A DNA stretch of 13,368 bases from an uncultured Streptococcus sp. (GTDB lineage Bacteria; Bacillota; Bacilli; Lactobacillales; Streptococcaceae): NCBI GenBank assembly GCA_902480035.1, contig CABSRC010000039.1, positions 1 to 13,368 on the forward strand, read 5' to 3'. How positions within the stretch are numbered: the first letter of the stretch is position 1; every line of letters starts with the position of its first letter. Below the pieces are notes generated by a model, which worked only from the letters and a program-made list of their open reading frames with translations, was not told the DNA's origin and searched no databases. The position numbers and the translations under genes were made by a program. Below, in pieces: positions 6,516 through 12,362 of the stretch.

Positions 6516-6544
6516 TTGCAATCATTGGGGAATCGTGTTATAAT
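6516..6544 (+). promoter_or_regulatory. Promoter of the rimP-nusA-infB operon
   Basis: TTGCAA (6516-6521) and TATAAT (6539-6544) are separated by 17 bp. TGT directly before the -10 also makes it an extended -10. This is the strongest promoter in the window. The predicted start is near 6551, giving a leader of about 54 nt before the annotated rimP GTG. Confidence 0.85.
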
Positions 6545-6564
6545 ACCTTAAATGAATAGAAAAG

Positions 6565-6592
6565 GAGAGGCGGGGAAATATCTTCGCCTCTT
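6565..6592 (+). promoter_or_regulatory. Leader hairpin upstream of rimP
   Basis: GAGAGGCGGGGA (6565-6576) pairs with TCTTCGCCTCTT (6581-6592) around an AATA loop. This gives a 12-bp stem that includes three G-U pairs. Only TT follows, so a terminator is unlikely. The 5' arm covers part of an AAAGGAG sequence (6561-6567). The stem ends 8 nt before the AGGAGG that serves rimP. It could stabilise the 5' end or act as a regulatory structure, but neither role is demonstrable here. Confidence 0.55.
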
Positions 6593-6604
6593 ATCTATGA
6601 GGAG

Positions 6605-7084
6605 GTGGCAACCATCGCAACGATTGTTGACTTAGTAACAGAAGTGATTCAGCCTGCCATCAAGGAACCATTTGAATTGGTCGATGTTGAATATGGCAAA
6701 ATGGGTGGTGACTACGTCTTAAGCATTTTCGTAGACAAACCAGAAGGGATCACACTGAATGATACAGCGGATTTGACAGAAATCATTAGCCCGCTATTGG
6801 ATCAAATCAAACCAGACCCATTTCCAGAACAGTACTTTTTAGAAGTTACCAGTCCTGGCTTGGAGAGACCTTTGAAAACCAAGGAAGCACTCGAGGGAGC
6901 TGTTGGCAAGTATGTCAATATCAGCTTGTATAAGGCTGTTGAAAAGCAAAAGGTCTTTGAGGGGAACTTGGTAGGTTTTGAAGAGGATGTTTTGACCATT
7001 GAGTATATGGATAAAACACGAAAGAAAACTGTAGAAATTCCTTATAACCTTGTGTCCAAAGCAAGGTTGGCTGTAAAATTGTAA
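6605..7084 (+). CDS. rimP: Ribosome maturation factor RimP
   Basis: RimP assists assembly of the 30S subunit (uS12 incorporation) in the cytoplasm. The 159-residue protein has the usual length. VDVEYGKMGGDYVLSIFVDKPEGITLNDTADL (27-58) belongs to the alpha/beta N-terminal domain. LEVTSPGLERPLK (81-93) is the most conserved family motif. The C-terminal SH3-like domain ends in ARLAVKL. The start is uncertain. The only in-frame conventional codon, GTG at 6605, lies inside the AGGAGGTGG sequence that looks like the ribosome binding site. ATC at 6614 is 8 nt downstream of GGAGG, at ideal spacing. No ATG is available in frame upstream, because a TAG occurs at 6557. It is the first gene of the nusA operon. 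The identity is firm, and the N-terminal three residues are not. Confidence 0.94.
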   Translation: MATIATIVDLVTEVIQPAIKEPFELVDVEYGKMGGDYVLSIFVDKPEGITLNDTADLTEIISPLLDQIKPDPFPEQYFLEVTSPGLERPLKTKEALEGAVGKYVNISLYKAVEKQKVFEGNLVGFEEDVLTIEYMDKTRKKTVEIPYNLVSKARLAVKL

Positions 7085-7101
7085 CAGAATGAAAGAAAGG
7101 A

Positions 7102-7120
7102 TGCCTTAATAGTAAAGGCA
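7102..7120 (+). promoter_or_regulatory. Small hairpin covering the nusA ribosome binding site
   Basis: TGCCTT (7102-7107) pairs with AAGGCA (7115-7120) around a 7-nt loop. The 3' arm contains the AAAGG that is the best Shine-Dalgarno for nusA, 10 nt before its ATG. The 5' arm overlaps a two-codon frame ATG-CCT-TAA (7101-7109) preceded by GAAAG. A six-base-pair stem is weak, and it may be fortuitous. Confidence 0.3.
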
Positions 7121-7128
7121 AGAAAAAC

Positions 7129-8271
7129 ATGAGTAAAGAAATGCTAGAAGCCTTCCGCATTTTGGAAGAAGACAAAGGGATCAAAAAAGAAGATATCATC
7201 GAAGCCGTCACAGAATCATTGCGTTCAGCTTATCGCCGTCGTTATGGACAATCAGAAAGTGCAGCGATTGAATTCAATGAAAAAACTGGAGATTTCCGTG
7301 TTTATACGGTTCGTGAAGTGGTGGATGAAGTCTTTGATAGCCGTTTAGAAATCAGCTTGAAGGATGCCTTGGCCATTAGCTCTGCTTATGAGTTGGGGGA
7401 TAAGATCAAGTTTGAAGAAGCACCAGCTGAATTTGGTCGTGTAGCAGCTCAATCTGCCAAACAAACGATCATGGAAAAAATGCGTAAGCAAACGCGCACC
7501 ATCACCTATAACACTTATAAAGAACATGAAAATGAAATCATGAGTGGAACGGTGGAGCGCTTTGATAATCGTTTTATCTATGTTAATCTTGGCTCAATCG
7601 AAGCACAATTGTCTAAGCAAGACCAGATTCCAGGAGAAGTGTTCCAATCTCATGATCGAATTGAAGTATTTGTCTACAAGGTAGAAGATAATCCACGTGG
7701 TGTCAATGTCTTTGTTAGTCGAAGCCACCCTGAAATGATCAAACGTTTGATGGAACAAGAAATTCCTGAAGTCTATGATGGAACTGTTGAGATTATGAGT
7801 GTAGCGCGTGAAGCTGGAGATCGTACAAAAGTTGCAGTTCGTAGCCATAATCCAAACGTAGATGCGATTGGGACTATCGTTGGTCGTGGTGGATCGAATA
7901 TTAAAAAGATTACCAGCAAGTTCCACCCAGCTCGATACGATCAAAAATTAGACCGTATGGTTCCGACAGAAGAAAACATCGATGTCATTGAATGGGTTCC
8001 AGATCCAGCTGAATTCATCTACAATGCGATCGCTCCTGCAGAAGTGGACCAAGTTATTTTTGATGATGAAGATAGCAAACATGCTCTCGTTGTGGTTCCA
8101 GACAACAAATTATCTCTTGCCATTGGTCGTCGTGGTCAAAACGTTCGTTTGGCAGCTCATTTGACTGGTTACCGCATCGATATCAAATCTGCTAGTGAGT
8201 TCGAAGAAATGGAAGCAGCTCAAGAAACTTTTGAAGACCAAGTAGAAAGTGGCGAAGAGCAAGTCGATTAA
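7129..8271 (+). CDS. nusA: Transcription termination/antitermination factor NusA
   Basis: NusA binds RNA polymerase near the RNA exit channel and modulates pausing, termination and rRNA antitermination. In the 380-residue protein, the RNAP-binding N-terminal domain is at about 1-125 (opening MSKEMLEAFRILEEDKGI). The S1 domain is at about 135-200 (SGTVERFDNRFIYVNLG). KH1 is at about 230-290 with GxxG as VGRGGSNIKKI (251-261). KH2 is at about 300-352 with AIGRRGQNVRLAAHLTG (331-347). As usual in Firmicutes there are no C-terminal acidic repeats, only a short acidic tail. KH1 is unlike that of B. subtilis, which has a PxG-type loop. Here about ten extra residues (ARYDQKLDRMVPTEEN, 268-283) separate the loop from the last strand. 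The ATG at 7129 follows AAAGG. It is second in the operon. Confidence 0.96.
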   Translation: MSKEMLEAFRILEEDKGIKKEDIIEAVTESLRSAYRRRYGQSESAAIEFNEKTGDFRVYTVREVVDEVFDSRLEISLKDALAISSAYELGDKIKFEEAPAEFGRVAAQSAKQTIMEKMRKQTRTITYNTYKEHENEIMSGTVERFDNRFIYVNLGSIEAQLSKQDQIPGEVFQSHDRIEVFVYKVEDNPRGVNVFVSRSHPEMIKRLMEQEIPEVYDGTVEIMSVAREAGDRTKVAVRSHNPNVDAIGTIVGRGGSNIKKITSKFHPARYDQKLDRMVPTEENIDVIEWVPDPAEFIYNAIAPAEVDQVIFDDEDSKHALVVVPDNKLSLAIGRRGQNVRLAAHLTGYRIDIKSASEFEEMEAAQETFEDQVESGEEQVD

Positions 8272-8285
8272 GTGAGGGAGGGAAA

Positions 8286-8582
8286 ATGGTAAAAACAAGA
8301 AAAATCCCTTTAAGAAAATCTGTCGTTTCAAATGAAATTATTGATAAGCGTGATTTGCTCCGCATTGTCAAAAATAAAGAAGGACAAGTCTTTATCGATC
8401 CAACTGGAAAAGCCAATGGTCGAGGTGCTTACATCAAGCTAGACAATGAAGAAGCGGCACTTGCTAAGAAAAAGAAAGTTTTTAATCGTAGCTTTAATAT
8501 GGAAGTGGAAGAAGCTTTCTATGATGAATTGATCGCTTATGTAGATCATAAGGTGAAGAGAAGAGAGTTAGGCCTTGAATAA
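8286..8582 (+). CDS. ylxR: YlxR/RnpM family RNA-binding protein
   Basis: This is a small basic protein of the DUF448 family. In B. subtilis, YlxR has been renamed RnpM because it binds RNase P RNA and modulates its activity. The 98-residue protein has the family blocks: basic KTRKIPLRKSVVS at the N-terminus (3-15), KRDLLRIVKNKEGQVFIDPTGK (21-42) and the hallmark GRGAYI (45-50). Runs of basic residues follow (AKKKKVF, 60-66). The family's first block often has a Cys after the Arg (RxC). Here Lys-Ser replaces it. The start is ATG 8286 with GAGGGAGGG just upstream, 14 nt after nusA. Its 3' end overlaps the start of the next gene by 8 nt. Confidence 0.92.
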   Translation: MVKTRKIPLRKSVVSNEIIDKRDLLRIVKNKEGQVFIDPTGKANGRGAYIKLDNEEAALAKKKKVFNRSFNMEVEEAFYDELIAYVDHKVKRRELGLE

Positions 8583-8874
8583 GCAAAAGATAAGTAATTT
8601 GTTGGGCTTGGCGCAAAGAGCAGGAAAACTCATTTCTGGAGAAGAACTCGTGATCAAAGCCATCCAGGAAGAAAAAGCACAATTAGTTTTTCTGGCGAAT
8701 GATGCAGCTAGTAACCTGACAAAAAAGGTGACAGATAAGGGTCACTATTATGAGGTTCAAGTATCTACCGTGTTTTCAACACTAGAATTAAGCACTGCAA
8801 TTGGACGTGCCCGTAAGGTCGTCGCTGTTGTAGATGCTGGATTTTCAAAGAAAATGAGGTCTCTTATGGAATAG
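8575..8874 (+). CDS. rplGA: YlxQ-type L7Ae/L30e family K-turn RNA-binding protein
   Basis: This small protein has the ribosomal L7Ae/L30e fold, and members bind kink-turn RNA motifs. The 99-residue product opens with SNLLGLAQRAGKLISGEE (7-24), the family signature. It continues with LVFLANDAASNLTKKV (37-52), a lysine-containing RNA-recognition helix. It sits between ylxR and infB, as in most Firmicutes, which supports the assignment. I use TTG 8575 because the family signature begins only seven residues in and no ATG or GTG is available. The TTG overlaps the ylxR stop codon (TTGAATAA), with only a weak GAGAG at 8563-8567. Expression is therefore probably coupled to ylxR translation. The specific RNA target in streptococci is unknown. 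Confidence 0.9.
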   Translation: MNKQKISNLLGLAQRAGKLISGEELVIKAIQEEKAQLVFLANDAASNLTKKVTDKGHYYEVQVSTVFSTLELSTAIGRARKVVAVVDAGFSKKMRSLME

Positions 8875-8890
8875 AAGAGGAGGACAGCAA

Positions 8891-11605
8891 TTGTCTAAGA
8901 AAAGATTATACGAAATTGCCAAAGAATTGGGCAAGGAAAGTAAAGAAGTCGTCACTCGTGCGAAAGAATTAGGTTTTGACGTCAAGAGTCATGCATCTAG
9001 TGTCGATACTGATGTTGCTGAAAAGTTGATCAAGAGCTTTGCAGCGAAAAAAGAAACAGTCGAAAAGAAAGTAGCAGAAGTGGCTGCCAAGGCAACGGCT
9101 GTCGCAGAGAAAAAAGAAGCAGCGCCCGTCAAAAAAGAAGGAGCAACTGAGACAAAATCAGTAACGCCAGCTGCTAAACCAAAGAGTCGTAACTTTAAAG
9201 CGGAACGAGAAGCGCGTGCAAAAGAGCAGGCTGAACGTAGAAAACAACAAGACAATCGTCCAAAACGTGATCGCAAAGACAATCAGCGTCATGGTGACAA
9301 CCGAAATCAACGACCACAAGAGCGAAAAGAACAACGAAATCAAGGTTCTGAGCGTCGCAATAACCGATCAGATCAAAGACGTAGTGCACAACCCCAAGTG
9401 GCACCAAAAGTTGATTTCAAAGCGCGTGCAGCAGCACTGAAAGCTGAACAAAATGCTGAATACGCACGTGGAAGTGAAGATCGCTACAAACAACAAGCTG
9501 AAAAAGCAGAACAAGAACGTCAACAGCGCCGGAAACGGGTAGAAGCACCAGAAGTGAAAGCACCTGTACAGGAGCCAGCTGTTGAGAACCATACAAAACC
9601 AGCTGTTGCTGCTGCTCCAGCTCAAGTCGATACACGTCGGAAGAAACAAGCGCGACCAGATAAGAAACGCGATGATTTTGATCGTGAAGAAGATGGTCCA
9701 AGAAAACAACAAAGGAATCGAAATAGTCAAAATCAAGTGAGAAATCAGAGAAATAGTAACTGGAATAACAATAAGAAAAATAAAAAAGGAAAGAACAACC
9801 GTAATGATGCTCCAAAACCAGTAACAGAGCGTAAATTCCATGAATTACCAAGTGAATTTGAGTATACGGATGGAATGACGGTTGCAGAAATCGCAAAACG
9901 CATCAAGCGTGAACCGGCTGAAATCGTCAAGAAGCTCTTTATGATGGGAGTCATGGCGACTCAAAACCAATCGCTGGATGGAGATACGATTGAGCTCTTG
10001 ATGGTGGATTATGGAATTGAAGCCAAGAAAAAGGTTGAAGTGGACAATGCCGATATCGAACGCTTCTTCGTTGAAGATGGTTATTTGAATCCAGATGAGT
10101 TGGTAGAGCGTCCACCAGTTGTCACCATCATGGGACACGTTGACCATGGTAAAACAACCCTTTTGGATACCCTTCGTAATTCACGTGTAGCAACGGGTGA
10201 AGCGGGAGGAATCACTCAGCACATCGGTGCCTACCAAATCGTGGAAAATGGCAAGAAGATTACCTTCTTGGATACACCTGGACACGCGGCCTTTACTTCT
10301 ATGCGGGCGCGTGGTGCATCTGTTACAGATATTACCATCTTGGTTGTAGCAGCAGATGACGGGGTGATGCCACAGACCATCGAGGCCATCAACCACTCAA
10401 AAGCTGCTAATGTTCCAATCATTGTGGCCATCAACAAGATCGATAAACCGGGAGCTAATCCAGAGCGTGTCATCGGTGAATTGGCAGAGCATGGAGTTAT
10501 GTCAACTGCCTGGGGTGGCGATTCTGAGTTTGTAGAAATCTCAGCTAAGTTCAACCAAAACATCGATGAACTCTTGGAAACGGTCCTTCTTGTGGCTGAA
10601 ATCCAAGAACTCAAAGCAGATCCAACTGTTCGTGCCATCGGTACTGTTATCGAAGCGCGCTTGGATAAAGGAAAAGGTGCGGTCGCAACCCTTCTGGTTC
10701 AACAAGGTACTTTGAATGTCCAAGACCCAATCGTTGTTGGAAATACCTTTGGACGTGTCCGTGCCATGACCAATGACCTTGGCCGTCGTGTGAAAGTAGC
10801 TGGACCATCTACTCCAGTTTCTATCACTGGTTTGAACGAAGCGCCAATGGCGGGTGACCACTTTGCGGTTTATGAAGATGAAAAATCTGCGCGTGCAGCC
10901 GGTGAAGAACGTGCGAAACGTGCGCTGATGAAACAACGTCAAGCAACCAACCGTGTCAGCCTTGAAAATCTCTTTGATACCTTGAAGGCTGGAGAAGTGA
11001 AATCCGTTAATGTCATCATCAAGGCCGATGTACAAGGTTCGGTTGAAGCTCTTGCTGCTTCCCTTCAAAAGATTGAAGTAGAAGGTGTGAAAGTGACCAT
11101 CGTTCACTCAGCAGTTGGTGCGATCAACGAATCTGACGTGACCCTTGCAGAAGCTTCAAATGCCTTCATCATCGGATTTAACGTCCGCCCTACGCCACAA
11201 GCACGTCAACAAGCTGAAGCTGATGAGGTAGAAATCCGTCTTCACTCAATCATCTACAAAGTGATTGAAGAAATGGAAGATGCCATGAAGGGTATGTTGG
11301 ATCCTGAGTTCGAAGAGAAAGTCATCGGGGAAGCAGTTATTCGTGAAACCTTTAAGGTCTCTAAAGTGGGTACCATCGGTGGATTTATGGTCCTTAGTGG
11401 TAAGGTTACACGTGATTCCAAAGTCCGTGTCATTCGTGATGGTGTCGTGATCTATGACGGTGCTCTTGCAAGCTTGAAACACTTCAAAGATGATGTCAAA
11501 GAGATCACAAATGGTCGTGAAGGTGGATTGATGATTGAAGGTTACAATGATATCAAGACAGATGATACCATCGAAGCCTATATCATGGAAGAAATTAAAA
11601 AATAA
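8891..11605 (+). CDS. infB: Translation initiation factor IF-2
   Basis: IF2 is the GTPase that brings initiator fMet-tRNA to the 30S subunit and promotes 50S joining. In the 904-residue protein, an N-terminal IF2_N helical domain (1-50) precedes a long disordered charged linker (about 50-320) rich in Lys, Glu, Ala, Arg and Gln. The linker includes an Asn/Lys-rich patch at about 275-306. A second IF2_N domain follows at about 323-375. The G domain has G1 GHVDHGKT (415-422), the switch GGITQHIGAY, G3 DTPGH (461-465) and G4 NKID (515-518). Domains II-IV follow to the C-terminus. The start is TTG 8891, with AGAGGAGG (8875-8882) 8 nt upstream and no nearby alternative. A terminator-like hairpin follows the stop within 10 nt. 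The variable linker length is normal for the genus. Confidence 0.97.
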   Translation: MSKKRLYEIAKELGKESKEVVTRAKELGFDVKSHASSVDTDVAEKLIKSFAAKKETVEKKVAEVAAKATAVAEKKEAAPVKKEGATETKSVTPAAKPKSRNFKAEREARAKEQAERRKQQDNRPKRDRKDNQRHGDNRNQRPQERKEQRNQGSERRNNRSDQRRSAQPQVAPKVDFKARAAALKAEQNAEYARGSEDRYKQQAEKAEQERQQRRKRVEAPEVKAPVQEPAVENHTKPAVAAAPAQVDTRRKKQARPDKKRDDFDREEDGPRKQQRNRNSQNQVRNQRNSNWNNNKKNKKGKNNRNDAPKPVTERKFHELPSEFEYTDGMTVAEIAKRIKREPAEIVKKLFMMGVMATQNQSLDGDTIELLMVDYGIEAKKKVEVDNADIERFFVEDGYLNPDELVERPPVVTIMGHVDHGKTTLLDTLRNSRVATGEAGGITQHIGAYQIVENGKKITFLDTPGHAAFTSMRARGASVTDITILVVAADDGVMPQTIEAINHSKAANVPIIVAINKIDKPGANPERVIGELAEHGVMSTAWGGDSEFVEISAKFNQNIDELLETVLLVAEIQELKADPTVRAIGTVIEARLDKGKGAVATLLVQQGTLNVQDPIVVGNTFGRVRAMTNDLGRRVKVAGPSTPVSITGLNEAPMAGDHFAVYEDEKSARAAGEERAKRALMKQRQATNRVSLENLFDTLKAGEVKSVNVIIKADVQGSVEALAASLQKIEVEGVKVTIVHSAVGAINESDVTLAEASNAFIIGFNVRPTPQARQQAEADEVEIRLHSIIYKVIEEMEDAMKGMLDPEFEEKVIGEAVIRETFKVSKVGTIGGFMVLSGKVTRDSKVRVIRDGVVIYDGALASLKHFKDDVKEITNGREGGLMIEGYNDIKTDDTIEAYIMEEIKK

Positions 11606-11613
11606 GCAAGCTG

Positions 11614-11654
11614 ACTAGGAAAAAAGAGGGCTCTCCTCTGATTTCCTAGTTTTT
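11614..11654 (+). terminator. Terminator-like hairpin between infB and rbfA
   Basis: ACTAGGAAA (11614-11622) pairs with TTTCCTAGT (11642-11650). An inner stem AGAGG/CCTCT (11625-11629 and 11635-11639) forms across a two-by-two internal loop. A run of five T (11650-11654) follows. This fits an intrinsic terminator or attenuator. No promoter is visible between it and rbfA, which starts 25 nt later. rbfA therefore must be reached by readthrough or by antitermination. Confidence 0.75.
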
Positions 11655-11679
11655 AAACACAGAGCAGAAAGGAGTTCCT

Positions 11680-12030
11680 ATGGCAAGTCATTTTCGGACA
11701 GACCGAGTAGGGATGGAAATCAAGCGTGAAGTCAACGAGATTTTACAAAAGAAAGTCCGTGACCCGCGTGTTCAAGGCGTCACCATTACGGATGTTCAAA
11801 TGCTAGGTGATTTGTCTATGGCCAAAGTGTATTATTCAATTATGAGTGATTTGGCTTCAGACAATCAAAAGGCTCAGACAGGCCTTGAAAAAGCAACAGG
11901 AACCATCAAGCGTGAATTAGGTCGGAATCTGAAATTGTACAAGATTCCAGATCTTACTTTTGTGAAAGACGAATCCATCGAATACGGGAATAAGATCGAT
12001 GAGATGTTGCGCAATTTGAACAAAGACTAG
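11680..12030 (+). CDS. rbfA: 30S ribosome-binding factor RbfA
   Basis: RbfA binds the free 30S subunit during late maturation of 16S rRNA, near helix 1 and the decoding centre, and is important at low temperature. The 116-residue protein has the single KH-type domain of the family. It starts with HFRTDRVGMEIKREVNEILQ and continues with VRDPRVQGVTITDVQMLGDLSMAKVYYS (27-54), containing the family's DPR block. It ends with the LRNLNKD tail. The start is ATG 11680, with AAAGGAG (11668-11674) 5 nt upstream. It is the last gene of the rimP-infB cluster but is separated from infB by a terminator-like hairpin. Another hairpin starts immediately at its stop codon. Confidence 0.96.
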   Translation: MASHFRTDRVGMEIKREVNEILQKKVRDPRVQGVTITDVQMLGDLSMAKVYYSIMSDLASDNQKAQTGLEKATGTIKRELGRNLKLYKIPDLTFVKDESIEYGNKIDEMLRNLNKD

Positions 12031-12070
12031 AGAGGTTGGGACAAAAGTCCTAGCCTCTTAATTGTTTTTG
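12031..12070 (+). terminator. Hairpin directly after the rbfA stop, probable terminator
   Basis: AGAGGTTGGGAC (12031-12042) pairs with GTCCTAGCCTCT (12047-12058) around an AAAA loop. The 12-bp stem has two G-U pairs. TTAATTGTTTTT follows. The stem starts at the first base after the rbfA TAG. It also forms the left end of the larger repeat-like element. Confidence 0.65.
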
Positions 12071-12208
12071 GATTGTCGAGCAAGACGCAGTGGTTGAGTG
12101 GGCTCTACTACGCTGATTTCATCAGCTTTTACAGCCCTACTCAACTGTGCGGAGGTGGGACGACGAAATCGAATTCTAACGAATTACCGATTTCTGTCCC
12201 ACTCTCTC
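12031..12208. repeat. Structured intergenic repeat with imperfect terminal inverted repeats
   Basis: The ends AGAGGTTGGGAC (12031-12042) and GTCCCACTCTCT (12197-12208) are inverted repeats matching at 10 of 12 positions. Inside are a long stem around 12087-12104 with 12133-12150 (core GGGCT/AGCCC and TTGAGT/ACTCAA) and a perfect GCTGAT/ATCAGC hairpin at its tip (12112-12126). A third hairpin occupies 12155-12202. No open frame of note is seen. The length, terminal repeats and foldback structure resemble small dispersed intergenic elements of streptococci. I recall near-identical sequence in other viridans streptococci but cannot confirm copy number here. Confidence 0.6.
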
Positions 12209-12214
12209 TTTTTT
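12155..12214 (+). terminator. Long hairpin ending the element, intrinsic terminator
   Basis: GTGGGAC (12155-12161) pairs with GTCCCAC (12196-12202), GAAATCG (12165-12171) with CGATTTC (12188-12194), and AATTC (12172-12176) with GAATT (12181-12185) around a TAAC loop. The sequence then runs TCTCTC into six T (12209-12214). It can act as a second terminator downstream of rbfA. Confidence 0.65.
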
Positions 12215-12289
12215 GGCTCTTAAAATGAGGAAAATAAAACAGAAAGAAAAAAACGGTTTCAAAAAATAATAGAAATTTACAGAAATCTC

Positions 12290-12318
12290 TTGTGTGATTG
12301 GAAATTATCCTTTACAAT
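12290..12318 (+). promoter_or_regulatory. Promoter of the Na+/phosphate cotransporter gene
   Basis: TTGTGT (12290-12295) and TACAAT (12313-12318) are separated by 17 bp. An A/T-rich stretch resembling an UP element lies upstream (12241-12280). The predicted start is near 12325, giving a leader of about 38 nt that ends in GGAGG. I see no clear Pho-type operator repeat. Positions 12215-12289 otherwise hold nothing identifiable. Confidence 0.65.
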
Positions 12319-12362
12319 AGGAGAGGAGTTTTATTTCTGATCTCATATTTGGAGGAATGATC

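Noticed and set aside
9158..9896. Several long minus-strand open frames opposite the infB linker
   Set aside because: They overlap each other in different frames, encode low-complexity hydrophobic or aromatic sequence that mirrors the Lys/Asn/Gln-rich linker, and lack ribosome binding sites.
10541..11107. 188-codon minus-strand open frame opposite the IF2 G domain and domain II
   Set aside because: The composition is that of an antisense shadow of a conserved gene. There is no recognisable domain, no Shine-Dalgarno and no promoter.
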